NCBI GenBank assembly: GCA_012522185.1 | Contig: JAAYKY010000027.1 | Coordinates: 1 to 64,000 of the forward strand | Source of the DNA: Flavobacteriaceae bacterium | GTDB lineage: Bacteria > Bacteroidota > Bacteroidia > Flavobacteriales > Weeksellaceae | Length of the DNA: 64,000 nt | Direction of reading: 5' to 3' | The notes under the pieces: model-generated | What the model was told of the DNA's origin: nothing | The model's database searches: none | What the model saw: the letters and a program-made list of their open reading frames with translations, nothing else | Part shown: positions 44,701 to 54,145 of the stretch, piece by piece | Layout: every line of letters starts with the position of its first letter | How positions within the stretch are numbered: the stretch's first letter is position 1 | Position numbers and translations under genes: made by a program

Positions 44701-47700
44701 ATTTCGTATTCGTAATAGTTATCGGTATAATCGCTACCCAGTCGGATGAATAATCGAGCTTCCTCATCCAAGGACTGATCGTTTACGTCCATCAAGTTTT
44801 CGGCATGGACAAACATTTCCATTCGCTTGTATCGTCTCAAATCCAGATTTGAACTTTTATACACTGCTTTCGTCGGACTGTCCGTAGTCAACTTGGCTTT
44901 CAAAAGCATCGAAGCCTCATTCTGACTTTGATAACCGGTAGTTCCTTGCATTTCTTCACGTCGTACACCCGGAGGCAACATATACGGAGGTTGATTGGTA
45001 GAGTTTTCTTCCAATGTCACTTGTCCGATTTCTAAATTACTCAAGAAATCATCGGCAGTTGTACCCTCTTCATGACCAGGGATACCCGGAGTTGGATAAA
45101 GTGTTTTCGGATATCTTCTCCAGTTACTTCTTACCAAATCCATCGTCGCAAACCTCAAAGTGGTCTCCTGATTAAATCCGCGCATCAAGACTCTCATGAA
45201 ACGAGCGGATGTTAAAACACTATTCGCAGCTGAAAGCTGATCGTCGGTTACCAAATCTGGAATACCGTCACCGTCAATGTCCACATCGAAATTATCCACC
45301 GGAATACGGAACTGGTACCAAGTAACCGATCCGCTCTGACCATTTGGAAGTTCAATATCGGTTACTTCTTTCGTTGAAACGATGTATCCATTTGTATTGT
45401 TCATCAGATCCGCCTGGCTCATTTTTACGGTGTACTGGTTGTACATCTCCGTTTGATCTAAATTATAGTCTAAGTTAATGTCCTCGGCATCCGGCTGCAT
45501 ACTGTACGCATGTAGCAAATCATCGGTAGAGTTATTACCTTGTGGCCCTTGGAAATATTTATATCGACCGGTAATGGATCCTGCATAATCGGATTGTGCC
45601 CATCGGTCATCTAAATAAAATACGTAGTTATCGGAGGCCGGATCATTTTCTCCGGTAATTGGGTTGATATTTGAAGTCCCATAAAGCGCAGCTTCCTCTG
45701 CATCGTTCAGACCATTGTATCCCAAATCCTGCTCTTTTCGAGCAGCTCCCTCGGTTTCATAGGCATAAATAATCGGATAATTATCCGGTTGTTTTCCCCA
45801 GTTGGTTTCAGTTACGGCTGCATCATTTCCGGAATGAGGCATTCCGTTTTCATACATCATTTCACCGTCTTTCAAAATATCTTCGGAAACGTTTCCTAAT
45901 TGAATTAAAAGCTCACCGCTTCCTCCCACGCCATCGGCATAAGGATCCATCATCCAGAATTCAAGGTATTCAATATTGGAGTCAATGAAATTCGAAACCG
46001 AAATCGGACGCATTGCTCCTCCCCAATTTTGTGTGTCCGTCGCATTAGGATTTACGTTATAAGGCCCAGTGTACTGCGGATAGAACGTCATATCAAATGT
46101 ACTGATGTAAGTAGCTGTTCCGGCCATCACATCTCTTTGGTCAAATAATTCACGAAGCTCAACCCTTCTCACGCGGTGTTGTGAAAGTTCCGCATCGCTG
46201 ATTCCAGAAGGTGCGTTTCCTCCAATTCCATAGAATCTCGGATCGATGCTGTACCAAGACATCAACTTCCTTCCATTTCCATAGGACAAATCATCGTGGT
46301 TGGCTCCATTCGGGAAGAAAGGGTGCGTATTTCCGTTCAAACCTGCGGGTTTTCCAGGCACACTCGCCATCTTCCAAGACCCCACGTCCATCAGACTGAT
46401 TCGGGATTGAGAATCTTCGAAATCATCAATGTAAGAATGACCACCGGCTGCACGGTTTTGTCCCGGCATCAAGTAAGCTCCTTCTGCACTAAAATTAATC
46501 TGGGAAACCTGATCGGTTTTAATCCCTGGGATTTTATTGGTAAGACGCGTCAAAAATTCAGACTCGCCTGTGTATTCGGTATGCAATCCAAAAATGGTAT
46601 TGCTCACGGGTTCCGACCCGAATTGAACTTTTTGAGTAATCGGTCGCTCCTGATAATTCACAAGCGTTCCTCCCACAAGGAAATTATCGGAGAATCGATG
46701 GTCCACATTCAATCCCATGAAACGCTTTTTCTGCATATTGAACATGGATTGATTTTCAAGACTGATGTTAATCGGAACGCCTGAATTCTTTAGTTGTTCA
46801 TTTATTATGGTTACTTGACCCAAAGCATAATCTACGGTATAGTCAATCCCTTCGGCGAGTTCCATTCCATTGGCAGTTACTTTTACAGACCCTTCCGGAA
46901 CATTAAATGCTCCCAAAGGAATTCCACCGCTCACTTCACCTTTGTAATGCCCTGAAAGGCTATAGCGTTGCGCCAACTTTTCGGCCATAAGCGTATTGGG
47001 CAATTGACGATAAAGCTCATTGAAAACATAAGGTGAATTCGGATTCCCTAAAACATCGGCAAGGTGTTCACCAAATGGCTCCACCGTTGTAAATATGATG
47101 GTTCCTTGCATAGAGTTGACCGTGACACCCGGAATGAAGTCAAACAATCCGTCTCCATAATTCCCGTTACCACTCATCTGTAAATTTCCGTTTAAATTCA
47201 AACGGTCCATATTCATCACTTGCAATAAGGTCTGATCTTGAACCGGCGTATTGGGAAGATAATTAATCACACCGGAAGAATTGGGACTATTGTCTTTGAA
47301 TTCGATGTTCATCATGAAATCCTCAGGCGACATACTGAGTGCGTTGATCGAATAAATATTTTTCATCATCAAATCCCACATCGGAGAACCGGTGTTCACA
47401 GTTGTATTGGGTTTGATTAATTTGGCAATCATAAGTTGATTTTGCTCATCGGACATTTCCCCTACTTTGTAAATCACACCCGGTGTGCTGTTTCGAGTAT
47501 ATTGGAAAGATACCGCCAAAAGATCTTCTCCGTCCACCAATGGTTGATTCAAAGAGATGTATCCTAAAGACGGATAAAAGGTATATTCGGATGGGTTTAA
47601 CTTCCTAACGTTTTCGTTTACAAGGTAGTGCTCTCCTTCTTGATAAACATCGCCCCCAAACGAGAATCCATTCATCATGGAACGTGCGGCGCTCGCCTGT

Positions 47701-48872
47701 CGGATTCCACTTCCCATTCCGGTTACTGTTCCATAAAGAGAACCACCTGTTCCATTATTAGGTGGGTTCGGCCCATTCTCCCCCAAATCTCGCAAAGCAA
47801 GAATACTTCGGCGTTGATCCTGATTGGCACCACCGTTATCAATTCTCCAAACTTCCATTCGGGTAATCACAATATCACTCGATATTTGGGGATAATTGGA
47901 CAAGGCTTCGTCGTAATGATCTCGGAAATAATGTCCTAAAAAGAAGTGACGGTTGTAATCGTACTCCTCGGCAAACACTTTAAATTCCGTCAAAACTCCT
48001 CCGCCCTGAACAGTAATATTCTTTGTTTCCGATCTTTGTTCCGAGAAAACCATGCTCACATCGGTTCGTCCAAAACGTAAATCTGTCCGGACTCCAAAGA
48101 GTGATTGAGCACCCGTAATCAAGGATGTATTGAGAGGCATGGAGATATTTCCGACTTCAATGTTTTGAATGATGTCGTCTTCGCCTCCCTCTTTCATATT
48201 TCTCCACTGAAGCTTCATTTCGTTTTCAAATCCAAAACCTGCTTGTGTATCGTAGTTCGCTCTTAATTGAAGATTCTCTCCTACTTTCCCCAAAACACTC
48301 ATCTGAATTCTTTGCTGAAGATCCACCGTCACGGTGTTTCGGTTTTGTGGAAGCAATTGAGGGTTATCAATTTTTTGAATAAACACCCCCAAATCAAGTT
48401 GAGCCGATCCTTGCGGAATCAGCTGAATTTCATTTCCTCCAAATATGCTTTCAAACGCACGGGATTTGATTCGCAAACTCGGAAGTATATTCCCTGTATC
48501 GCCCTCTTGATCACCAAAGGCATTGGATCGATACATCTGATCGTAAGCTTGGGATTTTTCGCGGTAATACGCATCAATTTCACGATTGAGAATGATGTCA
48601 AGATAGTCCTGACTCGATAAATAAATGGGTTCGCCCACGATGATATCACCGATTTTTGGCCATAAAACATATTGGTCACGGACAGGATCATAGATAATAT
48701 CATACTGGATTTGATTATCTAAATACAAACCACCGCTTTGGTTGTTAAATGGATAAACTAATGTATCTGATTCTTCCGGCTCCTGTGCATTTGCAATTCC
48801 GATAATTATTAACAAAAAAATTATCGGAAACAAGCTTCTCATCCTACTCATGTGTAAATAAAGCTGTTTCAA
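41793..48872 (-). CDS. sprA: T9SS outer membrane translocon SprA (Sov)
   Basis: SprA forms the large outer membrane channel through which T9SS cargo leaves the cell and is also needed for gliding in motile species. The 2359-residue length, signal peptide (FPIIFLLIIIGIANAQE) and the run of outer membrane strands are typical. Characteristic sites include SLFGVRTDLRFGRTDVSMVFSEQRSETKNI and the two repeated blocks VTANGMELAEGIDYTVDY and INFSAEGAYLMPGQNRA. It is located between ruvA (3-base gap) and gcvH. The exact start (48872, 48851 or 48842) is uncertain; the last gives the shortest signal peptide. Confidence 0.95.
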   Translation of the reverse strand: MKQLYLHMSRMRSLFPIIFLLIIIGIANAQEPEESDTLVYPFNNQSGGLYLDNQIQYDIIYDPVRDQYVLWPKIGDIIVGEPIYLSSQDYLDIILNREIDAYYREKSQAYDQMYRSNAFGDQEGDTGNILPSLRIKSRAFESIFGGNEIQLIPQGSAQLDLGVFIQKIDNPQLLPQNRNTVTVDLQQRIQMSVLGKVGENLQLRANYDTQAGFGFENEMKLQWRNMKEGGEDDIIQNIEVGNISMPLNTSLITGAQSLFGVRTDLRFGRTDVSMVFSEQRSETKNITVQGGGVLTEFKVFAEEYDYNRHFFLGHYFRDHYDEALSNYPQISSDIVITRMEVWRIDNGGANQDQRRSILALRDLGENGPNPPNNGTGGSLYGTVTGMGSGIRQASAARSMMNGFSFGGDVYQEGEHYLVNENVRKLNPSEYTFYPSLGYISLNQPLVDGEDLLAVSFQYTRNSTPGVIYKVGEMSDEQNQLMIAKLIKPNTTVNTGSPMWDLMMKNIYSINALSMSPEDFMMNIEFKDNSPNSSGVINYLPNTPVQDQTLLQVMNMDRLNLNGNLQMSGNGNYGDGLFDFIPGVTVNSMQGTIIFTTVEPFGEHLADVLGNPNSPYVFNELYRQLPNTLMAEKLAQRYSLSGHYKGEVSGGIPLGAFNVPEGSVKVTANGMELAEGIDYTVDYALGQVTIINEQLKNSGVPINISLENQSMFNMQKKRFMGLNVDHRFSDNFLVGGTLVNYQERPITQKVQFGSEPVSNTIFGLHTEYTGESEFLTRLTNKIPGIKTDQVSQINFSAEGAYLMPGQNRAAGGHSYIDDFEDSQSRISLMDVGSWKMASVPGKPAGLNGNTHPFFPNGANHDDLSYGNGRKLMSWYSIDPRFYGIGGNAPSGISDAELSQHRVRRVELRELFDQRDVMAGTATYISTFDMTFYPQYTGPYNVNPNATDTQNWGGAMRPISVSNFIDSNIEYLEFWMMDPYADGVGGSGELLIQLGNVSEDILKDGEMMYENGMPHSGNDAAVTETNWGKQPDNYPIIYAYETEGAARKEQDLGYNGLNDAEEAALYGTSNINPITGENDPASDNYVFYLDDRWAQSDYAGSITGRYKYFQGPQGNNSTDDLLHAYSMQPDAEDINLDYNLDQTEMYNQYTVKMSQADLMNNTNGYIVSTKEVTDIELPNGQSGSVTWYQFRIPVDNFDVDIDGDGIPDLVTDDQLSAANSVLTSARFMRVLMRGFNQETTLRFATMDLVRSNWRRYPKTLYPTPGIPGHEEGTTADDFLSNLEIGQVTLEENSTNQPPYMLPPGVRREEMQGTTGYQSQNEASMLLKAKLTTDSPTKAVYKSSNLDLRRYKRMEMFVHAENLMDVNDQSLDEEARLFIRLGSDYTDNYYEYEIPLKYTPRSATTLNAIWPDENFIDIQTDYFVEAKKARDLDASANPLERFVFVPDENNPQKSIYVKGRPTLGAVTSVMIGLRSTSKFDKEVLVWVNELRLSEIDNEGGYAAMASLGFTLGDFAQVQLSGSISSAGFGAIDLGPSQRNQEDYKDYALNAQIKLDKFLPEKWGLEIPFNLTMSEQFADPKYNPLDSDVLFDEDPRKEELKDVVRTYAQQKSFTFSNIRKVKTNNKPARFYDVSNFALSFMYADMYNRDVYTAYNLTKNVKATLNYNYSFPAKYIRPLEDWRAVQDTARSAKYLKFLKEFNVNPLPTRFSFRTDIDRTYTERQYRDLNQFFGGTSSYLFPVAFSNNFLFSWQYNIGFDLTKSLRLDYTSSTRTLNDGAAFEYADKALIWNNLFKIGRPVNYDHQIQLNWKTPIHLFPYMSWANIELGVTNNYNWQARSTVYRNEGLGNIAQNASNFSMIGDFDMTKFYTEFRGYNQLDSIKRGRKREIDSLGRAYDGMSMRALRRINKSHQYKTKYRGKDYAWMVVSSIRRFQFNYNQTNGAVIPGILAEPNFFGFGKDGGPNAGFIYGTEFDIKRKFIESGNDWVTRSDQLLEPYVITRGTNFTASSIVEPFPNLRIDLNARRSTTFRSSEHAFNIKTYDNPNINTYLDRQETLNSSNISISTAFMSPDALYQTFLDNTQVISERLGMANGMAPLGDGYYDGFGLSNYDVLVPAFVSAVEGRNPHKTSLGHNRRIPLPNWSVTYSGLTNLPFIKRWFEVFEVSHNYLSSYTVNGIQSNPNYFMDPMGRDMDANFYSKNIYGTVNMIESFSPLIGVDMTFRNSLQLRAQYNRDRLMTMSLSNYTLTEDYGTEYVIGMGYVMRDLKFRMRYQGRNKTFTGDLNFRADLRLRDSETRIRRILDNDSQVTGGQQLLSIQFSADYDFSKNFNLRFFWDQMMTEYKISTAYPISTIRAGLSLTISFGN

Positions 48873-48875
48873 AAA

Positions 48876-49460
48876 CTATATTCTTTTAAGTACCTCTTTA
48901 ACCAATACATCTGCCTGTGAATCAGGAAAGTCTTTAGAAACAATCTCCAATACTTTTTCAGCTGTTTTAGTTGGTATTCCGAGGACATCTAATGCTGATA
49001 ACGCTTCAAATTTAGATTTATTTTTAGAATTATCGGAATTAATGTTAAAATTAAAAATGTCCCCGTCTAATTTATCTTTCAAATCAATGATAATCCGTTG
49101 TGCTGTTTTAGCCCCAATGCCCTTTACAGTCTGTAATTTCTTCACGTCGGCCGTCTCAATCGCCTCTTTAATTTCCTCAATTTCAAGAGAAGAGATCATC
49201 ATCATGGCCGAAGCAGGACCAACGCCGTTCACTGAAATCAATTTCAAAAAGACTTCCCGCTCCTGTTTAGAGAAAAACCCATACAGAATATGGGCATCTG
49301 CACGTACAATCAGATGAGTGAAAATTTTAATATTTTCTTCTTTCTCGAATTTCGAATAAGAATTCAAACTGATGTTTACATGGTAACCTACTCCATTGCA
49401 TTCCACAATGGCATGCGTTGGGTATAATTCAGAAAGCTTTCCGTTTAGGTGTGTTATCAT
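48876..49460 (-). CDS. ruvA: Holliday junction helicase subunit RuvA
   Basis: RuvA binds four-way DNA junctions and loads RuvB for branch migration. The 194-residue protein has the OB-fold ([32 protein letters not shown]), two helix-hairpin-helix motifs (LISVNGVGPASAM and LQTVKGIGAKTAQRI) and the C-terminal domain that contacts RuvB. It overlaps maeB by 4 bases (ATGA), so translation is probably coupled, and precedes sprA. Confidence 0.96.
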   Translation of the reverse strand: MITHLNGKLSELYPTHAIVECNGVGYHVNISLNSYSKFEKEENIKIFTHLIVRADAHILYGFFSKQEREVFLKLISVNGVGPASAMMMISSLEIEEIKEAIETADVKKLQTVKGIGAKTAQRIIIDLKDKLDGDIFNFNINSDNSKNKSKFEALSALDVLGIPTKTAEKVLEIVSKDFPDSQADVLVKEVLKRI

Positions 49461-51733
49461 TTCATTCGTTGTTGAGCATCCAATACCGCAATCGTCGCCA
49501 AATTAACAATCTCCTCAATCGTAGAGCGCATTTGAAGAATATGAACCGGTTTGTTCATACCCATTAAAATAGGCCCAATCACTTGAGAGTTGTCAATTCC
49601 TCGTACGATTTTATACGATAAATTTCCGGAGGCTAAGTTAGGAAAAATCAGCACATTGGCACGCTTCCCATTTAACTTCGAAAAAGGAAAGGTTTTGGTG
49701 ATTAATTCTTCGTTCAGCGCAAAGTCCGGTTGGATCTCACCATCGACTACCATATCTGGATGCGACTTATGAAGAAGTGCAACCGCTTCGCTTACTTTTT
49801 TGGAAGTTTCGGTTCTCGCCGCAAAGTTCTCAAAAGAAAGCATCGCAACCCTTGGACGAATCCCAATTCCACGCACCACAATTTCTGTCATACGTGCAAT
49901 TTTGGCCAATTCTTTTGCTGTTGGATTGTCATTGATTGTGGTATCCGCAAAAAACAAAGGACCCTTTTTGGTCATTACCAACATCAGCCCTGCCACTTTT
50001 TTCACTCCGGGCGCTGGTCCGATTGTTTCCAAAACAGGTTTGAGTGAACTCGCATAACTGCGCGTACTACCTGTAAGAAAGGCATCGGCTTCTCCTGCTT
50101 CCACCATCATGGAACCAAAATAATCGCGATTGGTCAGAAAACGCTTGGCATTGTACAAAGTCATTCCTTTTCGCTGACGTTTCGCCCACAATCTTTCCGC
50201 CAAACGATTGACATGCTCCTCCGAATCAGGCGATTTCGGATCGATAATGGGAACATCCAATTGAATGTCAAATTCCTTTTTTAACTCTTCAACTTTTTCT
50301 TTATTTCCCAATAAAATTGGCCTCGCAATCCCCTCGTCATGAACGATTTGTGCAGCTTTCAATACATTATACTCGGCCGCATTGCTAAACACAAGAGTTT
50401 TAGGATCCTGTTTCGCACGGTTTTGAAGCATACGAATCAGCTTTTGATCACTGCTCAAACGGTTGAGTAACTCTTCCTCATATACGTTCCAATTATTAAT
50501 TGGCTTTTGAGCCACTCCAGAGTCCATTGCCGCTTTGGCTACCGCCATCGAAACTTTGGTAATCAAACGACCGTCAAATGGTTTAGGTATAATATAATCT
50601 CGTCCGAAACTTAAATTCCCTGTTTTATAGGCCATCTGCACAATTTCCGGCACAGGCTCTTTTGCCAATTCTGCCAAAGCCTGAACGGCTGCAAGCTTCA
50701 TTTCTTCATTGATTTTTGAAGCCTGAACATCCAAGGCTCCACGGAATATAAAGGGGAAACCTAAAACATTATTAACTTGATTGGGATAATCCGAGCGTCC
50801 AGTCGCCATAATCACATCTGAACGGGTTTCCAACGCCAAATCATATTTGATTTCAGGATTGGGGTTGGCCATGGCAAAAACAATCGGATTTTCATTCATC
50901 GACCGCAACATCTCTGGTGTAAGGACATCTGCTTTGGAAAGCCCGATGAAAACATCGGAACCCTTAATGGCTTCTTCCAAAGTATTTAAATCCGTATTTC
51001 GAACGAAAGGAATTTTCTCTTCGTTCAGTTGAGTTCGTTTATGATTGATGACCCCTTTGCTGTCACACATCAGGATTTTGTCCGGATCGGCGCCCAATGC
51101 TACGTATAATTTGGTACAAGCAATCGCGGCGGCTCCGGCGCCATTGACCACAAAATAAGCCTCTTCGATTTTTTTCCCGGCAAGCTCCAAAGCATTGATA
51201 AGCGCAGCTGCTGAAATGATTGCCGTGCCATGCTGATCGTCGTGCATCACCGGAATATCCAATTCTTCTTTTAATCTTTTCTCGATTTCAAATGCCTCAG
51301 GTGCTTTGATATCTTCGAGATTGATCCCACCAAAAGTCGGAGAAATTGCTTTGACAGCCTGAATGAATTTCTCAGGGTCTTTTTCATTGATTTCAATGTC
51401 AAACACATCAATGTCTGCAAAGATTTTAAACAAAAGCCCCTTTCCTTCCATCACAGGTTTGGAAGCCAAAGGTCCGATGTCACCAAGACCTAAAACCGCA
51501 GTTCCATTTGAAATGACAGCCACGAGATTTCCCTTGGCCGTATATCGATACGCATCATTTGGATTTTTCTCAATCGCAAGACAAGGCTCTGCTACTCCTG
51601 GCGAATAAGCAAGAGCAAGGTCACGCTGTGTGTCATGAGGTTTGGTCGGAACCACTTCAATTTTTCCTTTTCTTCCCGTTTCATGGTACCTTAGCGCATC
51701 CAATCGCAGTTTGTCGTCTTTTTCCGTTTTCAT
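49457..51733 (-). CDS. maeB: NADP-dependent malic enzyme, phosphotransacetylase-fused
   Basis: The 758-residue MaeB-type enzyme has an N-terminal malic enzyme domain that converts malate to pyruvate with NAD(P)H production. Visible motifs are [33 protein letters not shown] and the Rossmann block [16 protein letters not shown]. The C-terminal third resembles phosphotransacetylase ([21 protein letters not shown]) but has probably lost acetyl transfer and serves regulation by acetyl-CoA. It heads the maeB-ruvA-sprA-gcvH-vanZ run. A TTTGCA preceded by GACC upstream of the ATG is a weak -7 candidate. Confidence 0.95.
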   Translation of the reverse strand: MKTEKDDKLRLDALRYHETGRKGKIEVVPTKPHDTQRDLALAYSPGVAEPCLAIEKNPNDAYRYTAKGNLVAVISNGTAVLGLGDIGPLASKPVMEGKGLLFKIFADIDVFDIEINEKDPEKFIQAVKAISPTFGGINLEDIKAPEAFEIEKRLKEELDIPVMHDDQHGTAIISAAALINALELAGKKIEEAYFVVNGAGAAAIACTKLYVALGADPDKILMCDSKGVINHKRTQLNEEKIPFVRNTDLNTLEEAIKGSDVFIGLSKADVLTPEMLRSMNENPIVFAMANPNPEIKYDLALETRSDVIMATGRSDYPNQVNNVLGFPFIFRGALDVQASKINEEMKLAAVQALAELAKEPVPEIVQMAYKTGNLSFGRDYIIPKPFDGRLITKVSMAVAKAAMDSGVAQKPINNWNVYEEELLNRLSSDQKLIRMLQNRAKQDPKTLVFSNAAEYNVLKAAQIVHDEGIARPILLGNKEKVEELKKEFDIQLDVPIIDPKSPDSEEHVNRLAERLWAKRQRKGMTLYNAKRFLTNRDYFGSMMVEAGEADAFLTGSTRSYASSLKPVLETIGPAPGVKKVAGLMLVMTKKGPLFFADTTINDNPTAKELAKIARMTEIVVRGIGIRPRVAMLSFENFAARTETSKKVSEAVALLHKSHPDMVVDGEIQPDFALNEELITKTFPFSKLNGKRANVLIFPNLASGNLSYKIVRGIDNSQVIGPILMGMNKPVHILQMRSTIEEIVNLATIAVLDAQQRMK

Positions 51734-51811
51734 CTTTCTCTCTTAACTAAACAAGAGTGCAAAGGTCGGAAATCGCCGACAAAAAATCTAACTTTCGGAA
51801 AAGGAATTCAT

Positions 51812-52300
51812 TTAAACCTCAAAGGAAACTGGCAAAAATGCACATTCCACTTCAAAAGGGATGGAATCATCTGAGCCCTCCGTAAAGTCCTGAACTTCTC
51901 CTTTCCATTTCAGGCAAAGGTTTCCTGAAGCATCTTTGAAAAAGCTTAAATGATTGGAATCCGCCTCGAAGTCCTCGTCCATAAAACTGACATTGGTATA
52001 AAAAACCTCCTCCATATCGCCATCTTCGTCTTCCTGCTCCACATAACATAGCGGAATTTCGATGGATTTCCCCACTAGTTCGGAAGGAGATGAAAAAGGA
52101 ACCGGAAAATCATCAACAGATAAAATCACTTGTGCAAAATCATTTTGCAAGGAATCAGCTTCCACATGGTCAAGTTCGTCGGTCGAATGAATTTCAATAA
52201 GTAATTGGTGTTCTTTCCCAGAGTAAACTACTTTGCAGAAACATTTTTCTATGTAGTACGTAAAGGTTTCTTCCGGATGGAAGAATTTGATTGTTTTCAT
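51812..52300 (-). CDS. Acidic protein of unknown function
   Basis: I do not recognise this 162-residue protein. It has no signal peptide or membrane segment. It is acidic, with an aspartate- and glutamate-rich middle (YVEQEDEDGDMEEVF), and appears rich in beta strands. The N-terminus MKTIKFFHPEETFTYYIEKCF includes two of its few cysteines. It lies on the same strand as, and upstream of, maeB with a gap of 78 bases, and may belong to a separate transcript. Confidence 0.6.
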   Translation of the reverse strand: MKTIKFFHPEETFTYYIEKCFCKVVYSGKEHQLLIEIHSTDELDHVEADSLQNDFAQVILSVDDFPVPFSSPSELVGKSIEIPLCYVEQEDEDGDMEEVFYTNVSFMDEDFEADSNHLSFFKDASGNLCLKWKGEVQDFTEGSDDSIPFEVECAFLPVSFEV

Positions 52301-52486
52301 TAGTTGTTAAAAATCAAACTTTCAGCGAATATAAAAAGAGTTTGGAAATTTTCAAACGGAAATGTTTTTTGATGTGTTTTTTCTGATTGCCACTTGAGGT
52401 TTTTTATGGATTTGAAACTGAAAAACTTCTCCTCTCTATCACCTCACTCCCACACCCTTCGTTAATAGCGCGACAACGAGGCGACC

Positions 52487-52906
52487 CTAGTTCAATTGCT
52501 TTAAAAACTTGTTTGCACCCGTGTAGGTAACGTAACCTAATTTAATCAATTCCAAGTCTAAGGAGTTTGCGCTTTGGCAAGGAATATCGTTTACATTATC
52601 ATTGACTTCATCACATTCGTAAATAAGAGATCCATATATTTGGCTATTAGTTTGCTTGTCTATAAAGACATAAACCGTTTTCTTGTAAATTTTTTCTTTC
52701 ACATATTTTAATGCTTCATTTTTTTTTGTTTCGTTAGCACTGAGTTTGGTGTCGCTTAGAATTACACTATACTCTTTACCACTGTCATCCGTAACAATAT
52801 AATGATTTGCCTCTATAATTTCAATTACCACGGCTTTTAAAATACCATCCTTTGATTGACCATTAATAAGTAGTAATAACGCAAACATTTTTATCATATA
52901 AAACAT
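52487..52906 (-). CDS. Exported SNase-like protein lacking catalytic residues
   Basis: This 139-residue protein has a signal-like N-terminus (MIKMFALLLLINGQS). The rest resembles the OB-fold of staphylococcal nuclease in order: VVIEIIEANHYIVTDDSGKEYSVILSDTKL, then EALKYVKEKIYKKTVYVFID, then IYGSLIYE, and LDLELIKLGYVTYTG near the end. The residues expected for a working nuclease (the DGDT loop, and the two arginines of RLxGID and RxYGR) are not seen. It may be an inactive or binding variant. The start could be 52906 or 52897. It is AT-rich and isolated, with repeat-like sequences on both sides. Confidence 0.5.
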   Translation of the reverse strand: MFYMIKMFALLLLINGQSKDGILKAVVIEIIEANHYIVTDDSGKEYSVILSDTKLSANETKKNEALKYVKEKIYKKTVYVFIDKQTNSQIYGSLIYECDEVNDNVNDIPCQSANSLDLELIKLGYVTYTGANKFLKQLN

Positions 52907-53223
52907 AAATCAGTTTTTTTTAAACCCATTCACTTGATCTGAGCCATTTATTTTTCTTTATACTCACCCGCTACCGCAGGATAGCATCTTGTGGGTAAAA
53001 CTAATTGAATTTTCAATAAAATTTCCTATAACAATTAGATTATCCACCATAATCAACTTCGTTATTATAAAAATATTTCCAAGGTTTAAATTTAAGAAAT
53101 TTTAGATACCACAGGATATGCTGATGTTAATTCTGCAGCGGTGGTGGATCAAACATGAAGTAGCCCCAAACAAAAACAGCCTCCTTTTTAGGAAGCTGTT
53201 TATTAAATTATCAACTTAGAGAA
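52907..53223. other. Intergenic region of 317 bases with an imperfect inverted repeat
   Basis: No gene was found. An imperfect inverted repeat CACCCGCTA-CCGCAGGA-TAGC-ATCTTG-TGGGT lies at about 52965-52997, and the rpmA terminator is at the right end (53173-53202). The remainder is AT-rich sequence in which I see nothing else. Confidence 0.4.
53173..53202 (-). terminator. Terminator of the rplU-rpmA operon
   Basis: On the minus strand AAACAGCTTCC and GGAGGCTGTTT pair with one G-T base pair around a TAAAAA loop and are followed by TTTGTTTGG. It lies 22 bases after the rpmA stop. Confidence 0.85.
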
Positions 53224-53484
53224 TTACTCTGCAGTCGGCTGAATAGAAACGTAAGATCTGTTATTAGCTTTCTTACGAAAAACAACCGTCCCGTCAACAA
53301 GTGCAAACAAAGTGTGGTCTTTACCAATCCCCACTCCGTCACCCGGATGATGCTGTGTACCTCTTTGGCGAACTATGATATTTCCTGCAATTGCAGATTG
53401 CCCACCGAAGATCTTCACTCCCAATCTTTTGGAATGCGATTCACGACCGTTCTTGGAACTACCAACTCCTTTCTTATGTGCCAT
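53224..53484 (-). CDS. rpmA: 50S ribosomal protein L27
   Basis: L27 contacts the acceptor ends of tRNAs near the peptidyl transferase centre. The 86-residue protein starts [24 protein letters not shown] and has the glycine-rich [29 protein letters not shown] block. It is the second gene of rplU-rpmA, 25 bases after rplU, the common order. No N-terminal extension that would need cleavage is present. Confidence 0.97.
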   Translation of the reverse strand: MAHKKGVGSSKNGRESHSKRLGVKIFGGQSAIAGNIIVRQRGTQHHPGDGVGIGKDHTLFALVDGTVVFRKKANNRSYVSIQPTAE

Positions 53485-53509
53485 TTTAGTTTATTTTTCA
53501 GTTTATTAA

Positions 53510-54145
53510 TTAAGCAGTTTTCCCACCGTTAAGTTCGTCCTGCCAAGCTTTCAATTCATCAAATTTACCATCGGCAGCAAGCTCAGCTTGTTTTGCCCAT
53601 GTTTCAGGATCCAAATGCGCAAGGTTTTCTCCCGCTTCCAAAACCGCTTTGATTTCTTCAACCGATTTTTTGGCCAATTTTGCGAAAGTATCAATTCCTG
53701 CTGCTACCAAAGCTTCTGCCGCTTTCGGACCGATACCTTCAATCAATTTCAGGTCGTCTCCTTTTTTAGCCGCTTTTTTAGCAGGCGCTTTTTCTTCTTT
53801 TACTTCTTTGGTTTCTTTTTTGGTAGCTTTTGCTTTGCCACCACCAATCGAAACAATCTCAATCTTTGTGAACTGCTGACGGTGACCGTTTTTCTTTTTA
53901 TAACCTTTTCTTCTTTTCTTTTTGAAAACGATTACTTTGTCACCTTTTACGTGTTCAACGATTTTCGCTACAACGGAAACTCCGTCTATAACCGGGGCGC
54001 CAACCTGTACAGAACCATTGTCAGTAAGCAATACACGGTCGAAAGAAACTTCCGAACCTGCATCCCCTTGCAAACGGTTTACGTACAATTGCTGGTCTTG
54101 CTCAACTTTGTATTGAAGCCCTGCTATTTCTACAATTGCATACAT
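53510..54145 (-). CDS. rplU: 50S ribosomal protein L21 with C-terminal HhH extension
   Basis: The first about 103 residues are ribosomal protein L21 (MYAIVEIAGLQYKVEQDQQLYVNRL and KKRRKGYKKKNGHRQQFTKIEIVSI). A charged linker of Lys, Glu and Ala follows (KATKKETKEVKEEKAPAKKAAKK). The tail has a helix-hairpin-helix-like motif (LKLIEGIGPKAAEALVAAGIDTFAKLA) and an acidic helix ending in ELNGGKTA. The total of 211 residues is twice the usual length of about 100. Such fusions are known in Flavobacteriia, but what the tail does is not known to me. It could bind RNA or DNA. Confidence 0.93.
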   Translation of the reverse strand: MYAIVEIAGLQYKVEQDQQLYVNRLQGDAGSEVSFDRVLLTDNGSVQVGAPVIDGVSVVAKIVEHVKGDKVIVFKKKRRKGYKKKNGHRQQFTKIEIVSIGGGKAKATKKETKEVKEEKAPAKKAAKKGDDLKLIEGIGPKAAEALVAAGIDTFAKLAKKSVEEIKAVLEAGENLAHLDPETWAKQAELAADGKFDELKAWQDELNGGKTA

